From contig CACZSP010000052.1 of assembly GCA_902783905.1 (NCBI GenBank), positions 1 to 6,072 on the forward strand: 6,072 bases of DNA, read 5' to 3'. Shown one piece after another: positions 1-6,072 of the stretch (within the stretch, counting starts at the first letter, position 1; every line of letters begins with the position of its first letter). The notes beneath the pieces were generated by a model. It had not been told where the DNA came from, did no database searches, and was given only the letters and a program-made list of their open reading frames with translations. This DNA is from an uncultured Ruminococcus sp. (GTDB lineage Bacteria; Bacillota; Clostridia; Oscillospirales; CAG-272). The position numbers and the translations under genes are program-made.

Positions 1-14
1 AACGCAATTCTCGC

Positions 15-48
15 GCAGAATCGGCGGCATCCCGACCGCCGATTCTGC
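15..48. repeat. Perfect 13-bp inverted repeat (hairpin)
   Basis: The arms at 15-27 (GCAGAATCGGCGG) and 36-48 (CCGCCGATTCTGC) are exact reverse complements around an 8-base loop. The stem is G+C-rich and has no T-run after it on either strand, so it is not a classical intrinsic terminator alone. It directly abuts the next hairpin at 49-85 and lies downstream of the leftward permease gene. It may reinforce termination, protect a transcript 3' end, or be a copy of a dispersed intergenic repeat. The repeat itself is certain; its role is inferred. Confidence 0.75.
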
Positions 49-85
49 CGGGGTGTTAAAAAAGTTAGACTTTTTTAACACCCCG
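49..85. terminator. Probable bidirectional transcription terminator
   Basis: A perfect 16-bp stem is formed by 49-64 (CGGGGTGTTAAAAAAG) and 70-85 (CTTTTTTAACACCCCG), with a 5-base loop at 65-69. An A-run in one arm and a T-run in the other make it nearly the same on both strands, as expected of a bidirectional terminator between genes. It begins 26 bases past the permease stop codon. Unlike a textbook intrinsic terminator, the T-run lies inside the stem next to the loop and not after it, so termination is plausible but not certain. Confidence 0.55.
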
Positions 86-110
86 CTTAAATTATTATGC
101 CGAAACAATA

Positions 111-2522
111 TCACGCTCTGCGGCAGTATCTCCTTCCGGTCATGAGAACTGCCGCCGCGGCTGCGACCGTCAGCACGGCAACGACGAGAGAAGTCAGAAG
201 AAGATCCGGTCTTGCGTCCCCCGCTATAGAGGCAAGCAGGGCGGAACCTGCCGAATGAAGTCTCATAAAGTCGACGGCTGACATGCGCTCGTATCCGCAC
301 CAGGCGATGACCGACGGGAGCGCCGTCAGCGCCGCGACCGCCGCCGCTGCGGGAAGCAGCGAGCGCAGAAGCCCCGACGCGCATACAGTGACAAGTCCCA
401 GCAGTATTCCGGCGGCAAGCCGGACGGCGGAAAAGACGAGCGCGGCGCCGGAAAGACTGATACCGGAGCTCATATCTGAAAACAGTCTGATCGACGCCGC
501 AACCGAGGCGCCGCCGGGAAAATCAAACGCCCGCAAAAGGGGGATCCAGGCGGATAACTCGGAAACGGCAGTCAGGACGGCGCTTACGGCGACCGTCATC
601 CCGAACTTCGCCGCGAGAGTCTCACGCCTGCCCTTTTTCGTTGTCCGGAGGACGGATACTGCGGAGCGCGCCCCGTATTCCTGTGAAAAGACTCCGGCGA
701 GCGCTATGACGATCGCTGCGTAGCCGAGATAATCGAACGGACGGTCGAAAAAGGCGTTCCAGCCACGGTCGTCGGTAAAGTCGACGGAAAGCCCCGAGCT
801 TTCCGCCTTTTTTTGCAGATATTCGGAATAATCGAACAGTTTTTCATAAGACGGCAGGTCGCGTCTCGCGGCGTTGTACTCGCGGAGGTAGGCAAACCAC
901 TCGTCGGAGGTTATCCTTCCGGTTTCGGCGTGCTGCTTCATTTTCGCGTAGGCGTTCATCGTCTCCTGCGCCTGATCGTATCTTCCTTTGATCTCGGCGT
1001 GTTTCTCCTCGGTCCAGGGTCCCGAGTATTCTTCGACGAAAAGATAAAACAGTTTATCCGAATACCCCGGCTTGGCCGTAAAGGCGGCAGACCTTGAGAA
1101 CAGCACTCCGCCTCCGGCGCAGAGCGCCAGCGCCACGACCCAGATAACGGTCGAAAAAACGCTCTTGTACAGCTCGTGACCGAAGAGCGACGTGTGTCTG
1201 CCTCCCCCGAAGAAGGAAGCGGCGCGCTCGAACGCGCTTCTGAGCCGTTCCGCCGCCTTTCGTGCGATCTCCGCGGCGCGTCCGGCAAAGGGGATCCTTA
1301 CCCCCTCCGATCCGCGGGAATATATGATCACGGCGCCAGCCGAAGCGGCAATAATGAAGAGCAGGCAGACGACCGGAACGGCGACCGAATACTCGGCGGG
1401 AAATCCGAACAGGTTGAAAGCCGAATATCTTGCAAACGTCCGCTGCCCTTCCGCAAGCGTGTAAAGGTTCATCGAATACCCGGAAAAGCCCATAATCATC
1501 TGTCTCGATTTAAGAAACAGCCAGACGTTTATTCCGGCAAAAGCGGCTCCGGCGGCAAAGGTCAGTACGTAATTGTAAAGAACGGCGGAAATGAACGCCG
1601 TGAATACCGCGACTGCGGCCGCGGCAAGGGCGCGTGACGCGAGAAAGACAGGAAGATACTGCCTGACAGACAGAAGAAGCGCCGATTTTCTGAACGTATC
1701 CAGCGCCTGAATCGGCTCGTTCCCTCCGTAAAATCCCTCTTTGGCGGCAAATACCGCAAAGGCGGCAAAGGTTATGACGGCGCTCGAAAGCGCGCCGGCA
1801 AGGGCCGCCGAGGCAAGCTTCGACAGCGCCGTCCGCGCTCTTCCCTTTTTTGCGGTGCGGGTCAGAAGGAGCGTTCCCGTCTCCGTTTCACGGATGAATA
1901 CCGCCGCGCCCGCCATGACTGCAACGAAAAGCGAAAGAATCGCCGCCGGGGTAAAACCGTAAAAATCGTTCCACCCGCTGACGTATACCGGTCCGAGGAC
2001 GACGCTGTCCGCCACCGCCCGGTATTCTTCCCCGGCAAGTTGCTGGAATCTGTATTCGAAGCTGTCCTCGGTGTATCCGGAGATCAGCAGCTCCGCCATA
2101 TTCTGTTCGGTGTTTTTGACGTAGGTCGCGATCTCCTGGGGGTATTTCTGCCTTGACGCGTCGATCTTTCTGATCTCGGTGATGATCTTCAGATCCTCGG
2201 TGTACAGTCCGTCGGTCCAGATCGAGCGCCGTGTCTCGGTGAACTCGAGTCCTGCCGCCTCGGCTTCCTTCTTTACCGTCCGCTGAGTCCGCTGATACTG
2301 CTTGAGTTCGGCTTCGTACGAATCGATCTCCGCGCGGTTCTCCGCGTAAGTCCTGAATACCTCCGTCAGCGTCTTTGCCGTCGCAAGTCCGGATTCGTCC
2401 GTCTGTTTCGCCTGTCTGAAAGCAAGAAAAGCGGTTACGGCAAGCGCGACCGCGAGGGCGCCGGCAATGACCTTCGCCCCCGTAAGTTTTATCAACTCAA
2501 ATGAAAACAGCGTTCTCTTCAC
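111..2522 (-). CDS. Tandem-duplicated ABC-2 type transporter permease, 803 aa
   Basis: Predicted cytoplasmic-membrane permease of an ABC exporter; the substrate is unknown. The protein is two similar halves in series. Half 1 (about 1-420) opens with LFSFELIK (E9), has a membrane segment at about 17-35, a large charged helical outer domain (about 36-182), and further membrane segments from about 191. Half 2 (about 444-803) opens with LFGHELYK (E450), a membrane segment at about 457-475, an outer domain (about 476-586) and more membrane segments to the C terminus. Each half carries GWNxF (183-187 and 587-591), and exactly 39 residues after its Gly the cytoplasmic motif RTAKKGR (222-228) or RTTKKGR (626-632). 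This layout resembles ABC-2 permease subunits. The GTG at 2522 was chosen because AGAAAGAGAG lies 6 bases upstream and the protein then begins just before the first membrane helix. In-frame starts at 2594 (ATG) and 2681 (TTG) add Arg-rich, unlikely sequence. No ATPase partner is in the window. It may be cotranscribed with the upstream glycoside-hydrolase-like gene. The membrane-protein call is firm; the ABC-2 assignment is likely. Confidence 0.8.
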   Translation of the reverse strand: MKRTLFSFELIKLTGAKVIAGALAVALAVTAFLAFRQAKQTDESGLATAKTLTEVFRTYAENRAEIDSYEAELKQYQRTQRTVKKEAEAAGLEFTETRRSIWTDGLYTEDLKIITEIRKIDASRQKYPQEIATYVKNTEQNMAELLISGYTEDSFEYRFQQLAGEEYRAVADSVVLGPVYVSGWNDFYGFTPAAILSLFVAVMAGAAVFIRETETGTLLLTRTAKKGRARTALSKLASAALAGALSSAVITFAAFAVFAAKEGFYGGNEPIQALDTFRKSALLLSVRQYLPVFLASRALAAAAVAVFTAFISAVLYNYVLTFAAGAAFAGINVWLFLKSRQMIMGFSGYSMNLYTLAEGQRTFARYSAFNLFGFPAEYSVAVPVVCLLFIIAASAGAVIIYSRGSEGVRIPFAGRAAEIARKAAERLRSAFERAASFFGGGRHTSLFGHELYKSVFSTVIWVVALALCAGGGVLFSRSAAFTAKPGYSDKLFYLFVEEYSGPWTEEKHAEIKGRYDQAQETMNAYAKMKQHAETGRITSDEWFAYLREYNAARRDLPSYEKLFDYSEYLQKKAESSGLSVDFTDDRGWNAFFDRPFDYLGYAAIVIALAGVFSQEYGARSAVSVLRTTKKGRRETLAAKFGMTVAVSAVLTAVSELSAWIPLLRAFDFPGGASVAASIRLFSDMSSGISLSGAALVFSAVRLAAGILLGLVTVCASGLLRSLLPAAAAVAALTALPSVIAWCGYERMSAVDFMRLHSAGSALLASIAGDARPDLLLTSLVVAVLTVAAAAAVLMTGRRYCRRA

Positions 2523-2705
2523 GGAATACTCTCTTTCTGTCGGTGATCGATGCTGAACCGAAGCGGGTTCGGGTCCGATTCCTGCGACACTCATCCGGCG
2601 GCGCCTTCCCTCTTGAAGTGGAAGGCAAAGGCGCGGGCAATTCTTCGGGCGCCTCTTTCGTTCAGAACAAGCATTGAACAATCATTACGGAGTTGCTTTA
2701 TTCCC
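2523..2705 (-). other. Untranslated gap upstream of the permease gene, with two small hairpins
   Basis: These 183 bases separate the glycoside-hydrolase-like stop codon from the GTG start of the permease. They contain a 7-bp hairpin GCCTTCC/GGAAGGC (2603-2609 with 2620-2626, 10-base loop) and a weaker one at 2553-2559 with 2566-2572, which needs one G-T pair. Neither is followed by a U-run in the leftward transcript, so I do not call a terminator. I find no convincing -35/-10 pair for the permease and match no known riboswitch. The next-best permease start (ATG at 2594) falls here, so part of the stretch could be coding. Confidence 0.5.
2529..2538 (-). promoter_or_regulatory. Ribosome binding site deciding the GTG start of the permease
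   Basis: Read leftward, the purine run AGAAAGAGAG ends 6 bases before the GTG at 2520-2522. It is only a partial match to the Shine-Dalgarno consensus, but the spacing is right, and it sits directly before the point where the encoded sequence becomes permease-like. A rival purine-rich run (GAGGGAAGG) lies 9 bases before the in-frame ATG at 2594. Confidence 0.5.
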
Positions 2706-5336
2706 TCATTTTCCTTCGGTTTTTTTGTGCGATCCCTTTTTCTTACGTCCCGCCGCAAATGCGAACGCCGCGCATGCGAGCGGAAGAGCGAGCGGAGCGG
2801 CCGAACCGCACCCTTTTTTCGATCCGGCGGAACCGCCGTCCGTCGAGTCAGCGGTATCTGAAACTTCCGGCGCGGAGCCGGAGTTTTCGGCGGTGCTTAC
2901 ACAGCAGAATTTGAACCTCGCGCCGGGCATCACGTCGCCCGACGTGTAAAAATCAAGGATATCGCCAGAGAAGGTCGAATAAACGATCTTCCCGTCCGAC
3001 GCGCGTCCGTGATCGGAGCGGTCGTGGACGTTGTCGGTCACCGCGAACTCCACCGTATAGTCGTCTCCCGAAATGCCGAGAGCGCTTTTCGGCACGGCGA
3101 TCTGAAGATACCTTCCGTTTACCGAATAGCGCACGTCGGCGACCTTTTCGCTTTCGTATCCGCTGCCGGTGAAGCGCTCGAGAACGGCGGTCGAAGCGTC
3201 GACGGGAGGCGTTTTGTTGATCACGTAATTGAAGGAGCACCAGCCGTCGTCCTTCCCCGTCACGTCGAGATAAACGTTCATCCAGAGCGGGTCGGTACAC
3301 GGAGTGATCTCGTTCGAGCACTCGACCAGGATATATATGTTTTCGTGATCGCGCGCCATCTGCGCCCCGATAAGATCGTTCCGCGCCGAATCGTCGGCGT
3401 ACCTGACGCCTCCGTAACCGACTGCATCGCGCTGCAGCGCGTTCCCGATATATCCGGCAAAGTAGGGTCCGACGTCCTTCCACTGGGAGACGTCGCCCGT
3501 CACGTCGACCGTCTTTTGCACGGTCGCTTCGGGGACGGCGCGCACGCCCTTGTAGCGCCTTACGTAATTGACGAACTGATAGTAGTAATGATCCTGCAGA
3601 ACGCCGCGCGAGGGCTCGAGATCGCGGCTGGCGAGGGCGTTGAACTCGTCGGGAAAGGCGTTTTTCACGCCCTGCCACTCCTCGTACCGTCCGGCGATCC
3701 ACTCGTTCCAGCCGGTCACGAAGATCACTTTGGGATCGACCTCGAGAGCGTAGGTGAACTGCTCGTCGAAATTGGCTCCCCGGAGCAGCGCGTCGGGCCG
3801 GTCGTCGTACCCCTTCGAGGTGTAGGCCCTGTCGGCGCAGTTCGGACCGTTCATAGCAGACAGCGCGCGGGTGACGTAATTGTGGTTCTGCGCTACGCCC
3901 ACGGATATCTGCTCGGGTATTTTGTCCATCCGGTCGTAGTCGGACGCGTAATAGACGGTCTGGGGGTACATCGAAAGCCAGCCCCAGTTTTTCACGTTGG
4001 ACGTCCGATCGGTATATCCCGGAACGTTAGCCCTGAAGGTGAAGAATTCCCGGATCTCCTTTTCGATTCCCTCTTTTTTCAGATTGGACGAATGCGCCAT
4101 CAGCATCGGTTTCCCGTCGAGCCAGTACCAGAGAGAGCGGTATTCTCCCTCCCGGAAAACGTCGTAATAAAGGGCTTTGAGCTGGGTGAGCGAATCGTTG
4201 TTCGCGGCAAACGGAAGCATGAAGGAGATCTTCGGAGAAGCGACTCCGTCCTTCTGCGCCTCGGTCCAGGTCCGGTAAAGCGGCACGTAGCTGTCCTTCC
4301 AGGTAAAAGTGCCGTTGGTGTTGTCGGTGAATACGACGTCGACTCCGGCGTTTGCCAGCAGTTCGGCGTGACGGCGCAGGACCCACGGGTCGTTCGTCCG
4401 GTAGTACCCGTACACCGGCTCGTCCCAGAAGTTCTGAACTCCTCCGGCGGGCCATCCCGGATACGAATAATCGTTTATGATCGCGGAAATATCCGTTCCC
4501 TTCGCCGCCTCCGAATCGAGAAAGCGCTGGACGTTGAACGGCTTGTTCGAGGCGCCCTGCGACACGTGCCAGGTCCAGTAAAACAGGGCGAGTGTCCTGT
4601 CCTCGCGGGGATCTCCGACGTCTGCGTTTGTAAGAGACCTGCGCCCGAGGCCGTCGGTGAACGACCAGGTGTCGGGCATCGGCCGGTTTTCGGGATACAG
4701 ACTTCCCTCGAGACTGTAAGCCGACAGATCGGTCTGATCTTCGGTTATCTCCCGGTAAACGGGAGCCGCAGCGTTTGTCTCTTCCACTTTAACCAGCTCC
4801 TCAAGAGGTTTTTCCGGGACCGGAGGCTCGAATTCGAGAGTCAGAAACGGCTCGTCCTGCGATTCGACTCCGTCGGCGTAGGAAAATACGGTGTTTCTGC
4901 CGGAAGGTCCGGTCGACCAGACACCGACGCTGCCCTTAGTGTTTTCGATCACGAAAAGATATTCGCCCGGTTCGAGAGGCGACGGAAGCTTCACCCGGTT
5001 TTCGGCGTTGTCGATCAGCGCCGTAAAGCGTTCTGAAAAGACCGGTGCGGCGGAAAGCGTCTTTTTGAAGGCGCCGTCCCAGCGATATACCGACAGATCG
5101 GCCTCGTACTTACCGCTGACCGACCAGGTCGGCATGGTAAAGGCAAACGAGAGGACCCGTCCCGCCGTCCTGACTCTCGCTCCGAATTTTCCCGATTCTT
5201 CGGAGATCGGGACCGCCGTCTGTCCGCTTCCGCCCCAGATCTTCACGTCGGCGGCTCCCGCCCGGAAAAGCGGGATAAGAAACGACGCCGCGGCAAGCAG
5301 CGCCAGGATCCCGGCGCAATATTTCAATCTTTTCAT
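2706..5336 (-). CDS. Secreted GH99/GH71-like glycoside hydrolase with CBM9-like module and C-terminal anchor, 876 aa
   Basis: Predicted extracellular, cell-attached glycan-active protein; the substrate is not known. The N terminus (1-29) is a signal peptide: basic MKRLK, a hydrophobic core, and a likely cut after AGA or GAA near residue 28-29. Residues about 30-170 look like a beta-sandwich. Residues about 245-600 resemble GH99/GH71-like barrels: FYWTWH (252-257), NDYSYPGW (288-295), NFWDEPVYGYY (302-312), RRHAELLANAGVDVVFTDNTNG (about 321-342), and GWNEW (542-546), whose Glu (E545) matches a conserved acid of GH99-type enzymes. Residues about 608-810 resemble a CBM9-like sugar-binding domain (DVTGDVSQW near the start, ARDHENIYILVE at 661-672). 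A Ser/Gly/Asp-rich linker then leads to KKGCGS (840-845), a hydrophobic stretch (about 846-862) and the basic tail GRKKKGSHKK, suggesting membrane or wall attachment. The ATG at 5336 gives a correct signal peptide, though no good Shine-Dalgarno precedes it. No terminator is visible before the permease gene. Family-level confidence is good; the reaction is not established. Confidence 0.87.
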   Translation of the reverse strand: MKRLKYCAGILALLAAASFLIPLFRAGAADVKIWGGSGQTAVPISEESGKFGARVRTAGRVLSFAFTMPTWSVSGKYEADLSVYRWDGAFKKTLSAAPVFSERFTALIDNAENRVKLPSPLEPGEYLFVIENTKGSVGVWSTGPSGRNTVFSYADGVESQDEPFLTLEFEPPVPEKPLEELVKVEETNAAAPVYREITEDQTDLSAYSLEGSLYPENRPMPDTWSFTDGLGRRSLTNADVGDPREDRTLALFYWTWHVSQGASNKPFNVQRFLDSEAAKGTDISAIINDYSYPGWPAGGVQNFWDEPVYGYYRTNDPWVLRRHAELLANAGVDVVFTDNTNGTFTWKDSYVPLYRTWTEAQKDGVASPKISFMLPFAANNDSLTQLKALYYDVFREGEYRSLWYWLDGKPMLMAHSSNLKKEGIEKEIREFFTFRANVPGYTDRTSNVKNWGWLSMYPQTVYYASDYDRMDKIPEQISVGVAQNHNYVTRALSAMNGPNCADRAYTSKGYDDRPDALLRGANFDEQFTYALEVDPKVIFVTGWNEWIAGRYEEWQGVKNAFPDEFNALASRDLEPSRGVLQDHYYYQFVNYVRRYKGVRAVPEATVQKTVDVTGDVSQWKDVGPYFAGYIGNALQRDAVGYGGVRYADDSARNDLIGAQMARDHENIYILVECSNEITPCTDPLWMNVYLDVTGKDDGWCSFNYVINKTPPVDASTAVLERFTGSGYESEKVADVRYSVNGRYLQIAVPKSALGISGDDYTVEFAVTDNVHDRSDHGRASDGKIVYSTFSGDILDFYTSGDVMPGARFKFCCVSTAENSGSAPEVSDTADSTDGGSAGSKKGCGSAAPLALPLACAAFAFAAGRKKKGSHKKTEGK

Positions 5337-5337
5337 C

Positions 5338-5366
5338 TTGATAAAAGACGTATCCTATGGTATAAT
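5338..5366 (+). promoter_or_regulatory. Rightward SigA-type promoter for the oxidoreductase gene
   Basis: The -35 box TTGATA (5338-5343) is separated by 17 bases from a perfect -10 box TATAAT (5361-5366), which is preceded by TGG (5358-5360), an extended -10. Transcription should begin near 5373, giving a leader of about 90 bases before the ATG at 5462. The -35 box begins one base beyond the start codon of the leftward glycoside-hydrolase-like gene, so promoter and translation start are packed together. Confidence 0.8.
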
Positions 5367-5395
5367 AATTTTGTAAGATGCTTTATTACATATTA

Positions 5396-5424
5396 ATTGT
5401 ATCATATTTCACGGTGTAAATCAA
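5396..5424 (-). promoter_or_regulatory. Leftward SigA-type promoter for the glycoside-hydrolase-like gene
   Basis: Read leftward, TTGATT (5424-5419) is followed after 17 bases by TACAAT (5401-5396), with TGA immediately before the -10 giving an extended -10. The start should be near 5389, about 53 bases before the ATG at 5336. The -35 lies within the tandem GTAAATCAA repeat, so a protein bound there would cover it. It is a weaker match than the rightward promoter at the -35 (4 of 6) and -10 (5 of 6). Confidence 0.6.
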
Positions 5425-5433
5425 GTAAATCAA
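5416..5433. repeat. Two head-to-tail copies of GTAAATCAA, possible operator
   Basis: Two perfect 9-base copies (5416-5424 and 5425-5433) are followed by the palindrome AAACGTTT (5432-5439), which shares its central CG with many LacI/GalR-type operators. The repeat covers the leftward -35 box and lies in the leader of the rightward gene, a position from which a bound regulator could affect both genes. The repeats are directly visible; regulator binding is inferred, and in an A+T-rich region a chance repeat is possible. Confidence 0.4.
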
Positions 5434-5450
5434 ACGTTTTGCCGTTTTTG

Positions 5451-5456
5451 AAAGGA
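5451..5456 (+). promoter_or_regulatory. Ribosome binding site of the oxidoreductase gene
   Basis: AAAGGA ends 5 bases before the ATG at 5462. It is a good Shine-Dalgarno match at normal spacing and fixes this start, which also places the Rossmann glycine motif at residues 7-12 as expected. Confidence 0.8.
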
Positions 5457-5461
5457 CAGTA

Positions 5462-6072
5462 ATGAAATACGCACTCATCGGATGCGGGCGCGTCAGTCCG
5501 AATCACCTGCAGGCGGCGCTGAACGTCGGGCTGGAGACGGTCGCCCTCTGCGATACCGACCCGCTCGCGGCGGAGGAAAAGAAAGCAAGATTCGGGCTGG
5601 AGGATGCGCGGATATATACGTCGCACTCCGAAATGCTCGAAAAGGAAAAGCCGGATCTCGCAGCGATCGCGACTCCGTCGGGCAGCCACGCCCGGATAGC
5701 CCTCGACTGTATCGCCGCCGGATGTTCGGTCATCATCGAAAAGCCGGTCGCTCTTTCGCTTTCCGACGCCGACGCGATAATCGCCGCCGGAAAACGGGCA
5801 GGCGTCGCCGTCTGCGTCAGTCATCAGAACAGATTCAACCGCTCGGTCGTAAAGATACGCAAAGCCCTTGACGAAGGAAGATTCGGCCGCCTTTATCACG
5901 GCGCCGCCTGCGTGCGCTGGCACCGCGGGGAAAGCTACTACCGTCAGGCCCCCTGGCGCGGCACCTGGGCGGAGGACGGCGGATGCCTCATGAACCAGTG
6001 CATTCACAACATCGACCTGCTGCGCTGGATGATGGGCGACGGAATAAGCGAAGTCACCGCCCTCACCGACCG
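5462..6072 (+). CDS. Gfo/Idh/MocA-family oxidoreductase, UDP-GlcNAc 3-dehydrogenase-like (N-terminal 203 aa, cut by window end)
   Basis: Predicted cytoplasmic NAD(P)-dependent dehydrogenase acting on a sugar or nucleotide sugar. The N terminus is a Rossmann fold: MKYALIGCGRVSPNH with GCGRVS at 7-12, and D31 at the end of the second strand, which usually favours NAD. ATPSGSH (70-76) follows, then IEKPVA (92-97) with K94, the family's conserved EKP lysine. The C-terminal half begins with HQNRFN (121-126), then RWHRGESYYRQAPWRGTW (152-169), and DGGCLMNQCIHNIDLLRW (172-189) with H182 at the catalytic-histidine position. This combination resembles the WlbA/WbpB group, which oxidises C3 of UDP-GlcNAc-type sugars for di-N-acetylated surface sugars. 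The family is near certain; the substrate is an inference. The frame is open to the last base, and family members are usually about 320-370 residues, so the rest lies beyond the window. It has its own strong promoter and ribosome site and is divergent from the glycoside-hydrolase-like gene. It may head a nucleotide-sugar operon. Confidence 0.92.
   Translation, partial: MKYALIGCGRVSPNHLQAALNVGLETVALCDTDPLAAEEKKARFGLEDARIYTSHSEMLEKEKPDLAAIATPSGSHARIALDCIAAGCSVIIEKPVALSLSDADAIIAAGKRAGVAVCVSHQNRFNRSVVKIRKALDEGRFGRLYHGAACVRWHRGESYYRQAPWRGTWAEDGGCLMNQCIHNIDLLRWMMGDGISEVTALTD

Noticed and set aside
283..1637. Several + strand open frames (such as 283-723 and 1176-1637) across the permease gene
   Set aside because: The translations are low-complexity Ala/Arg/Ser-rich sequence without motifs, while the opposite strand encodes a coherent two-half membrane protein.
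2603..2626. 7-bp hairpin between the two leftward genes as an intrinsic terminator
   Set aside because: No U-run follows it in the leftward transcript, the stem is short and the loop is 10 bases.
2523..2681. Upstream extension of the permease from a TTG at 2681
   Set aside because: The extra 53 residues are Arg-rich with no membrane or family features, no ribosome site precedes the TTG, and the GTG at 2522 has a spaced purine-rich site.
3009..5036. A 675-codon open frame on the + strand, opposite the glycoside-hydrolase-like gene
   Set aside because: It lies wholly antisense to a gene with a signal peptide, recognisable domains and a promoter. The translation has no recognisable motifs, and long antisense frames are expected where G+C-rich codon bias removes stops.
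5402..6007. A 201-codon open frame on the - strand, opposite the oxidoreductase gene
   Set aside because: The + strand here encodes a clear Gfo/Idh/MocA protein with a ribosome site and promoter. The antisense translation has no family features and would cover the promoter region.

Overview
The window looks like chromosomal DNA of a Gram-positive, Clostridia-like bacterium, probably an uncultured gut or environmental lineage. This rests on three things: coding regions richer in G+C than the A+T-rich intergenic DNA, SigA-like promoter boxes, and a large secreted protein ending in a Lys-Lys-Gly-Cys-Gly-Ser / hydrophobic / basic tail of a kind I associate with exported Clostridia proteins. The taxonomic call is an inference. 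I see no tRNA, rRNA, insertion sequence, CRISPR array or phage gene.

Layout from left to right. Positions 1-110 hold two perfect inverted repeats side by side; the second is a probable bidirectional terminator that closes the leftward genes. A leftward gene (111-2522) encodes an 803-residue membrane protein made of two tandem ABC-2 permease-like halves. A 183-base gap without a convincing terminator or promoter follows. Next is a second leftward gene (2706-5336), encoding an 876-residue secreted glycan-active protein: signal peptide, N-terminal beta-rich domain, GH99/GH71-like barrel, CBM9-like module, low-complexity linker and C-terminal anchor. Positions 5337-5461 form a compact A+T-rich control region. 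A rightward gene (5462 to beyond the window end) encodes a Gfo/Idh/MocA-family NAD-dependent sugar oxidoreductase, most like UDP-N-acetylglucosamine 3-dehydrogenases.

How they may work together: the glycoside-hydrolase-like gene and the permease gene lie on the same strand with no visible terminator between them, so they may share one transcript. The oxidoreductase is divergent and probably starts a sugar-nucleotide or surface-glycan gene set. The theme is glycan handling at the cell surface, but no substrate can be read from the sequence.

The most notable signal is the control region. Both genes have a good extended -10 promoter, but the two promoters face each other. Each transcript should run through the other promoter, and the two 5' ends should overlap by roughly 15-20 bases. 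The rightward -35 box also lies directly against the start codon of the leftward gene, where a Shine-Dalgarno sequence would be expected and is not seen.
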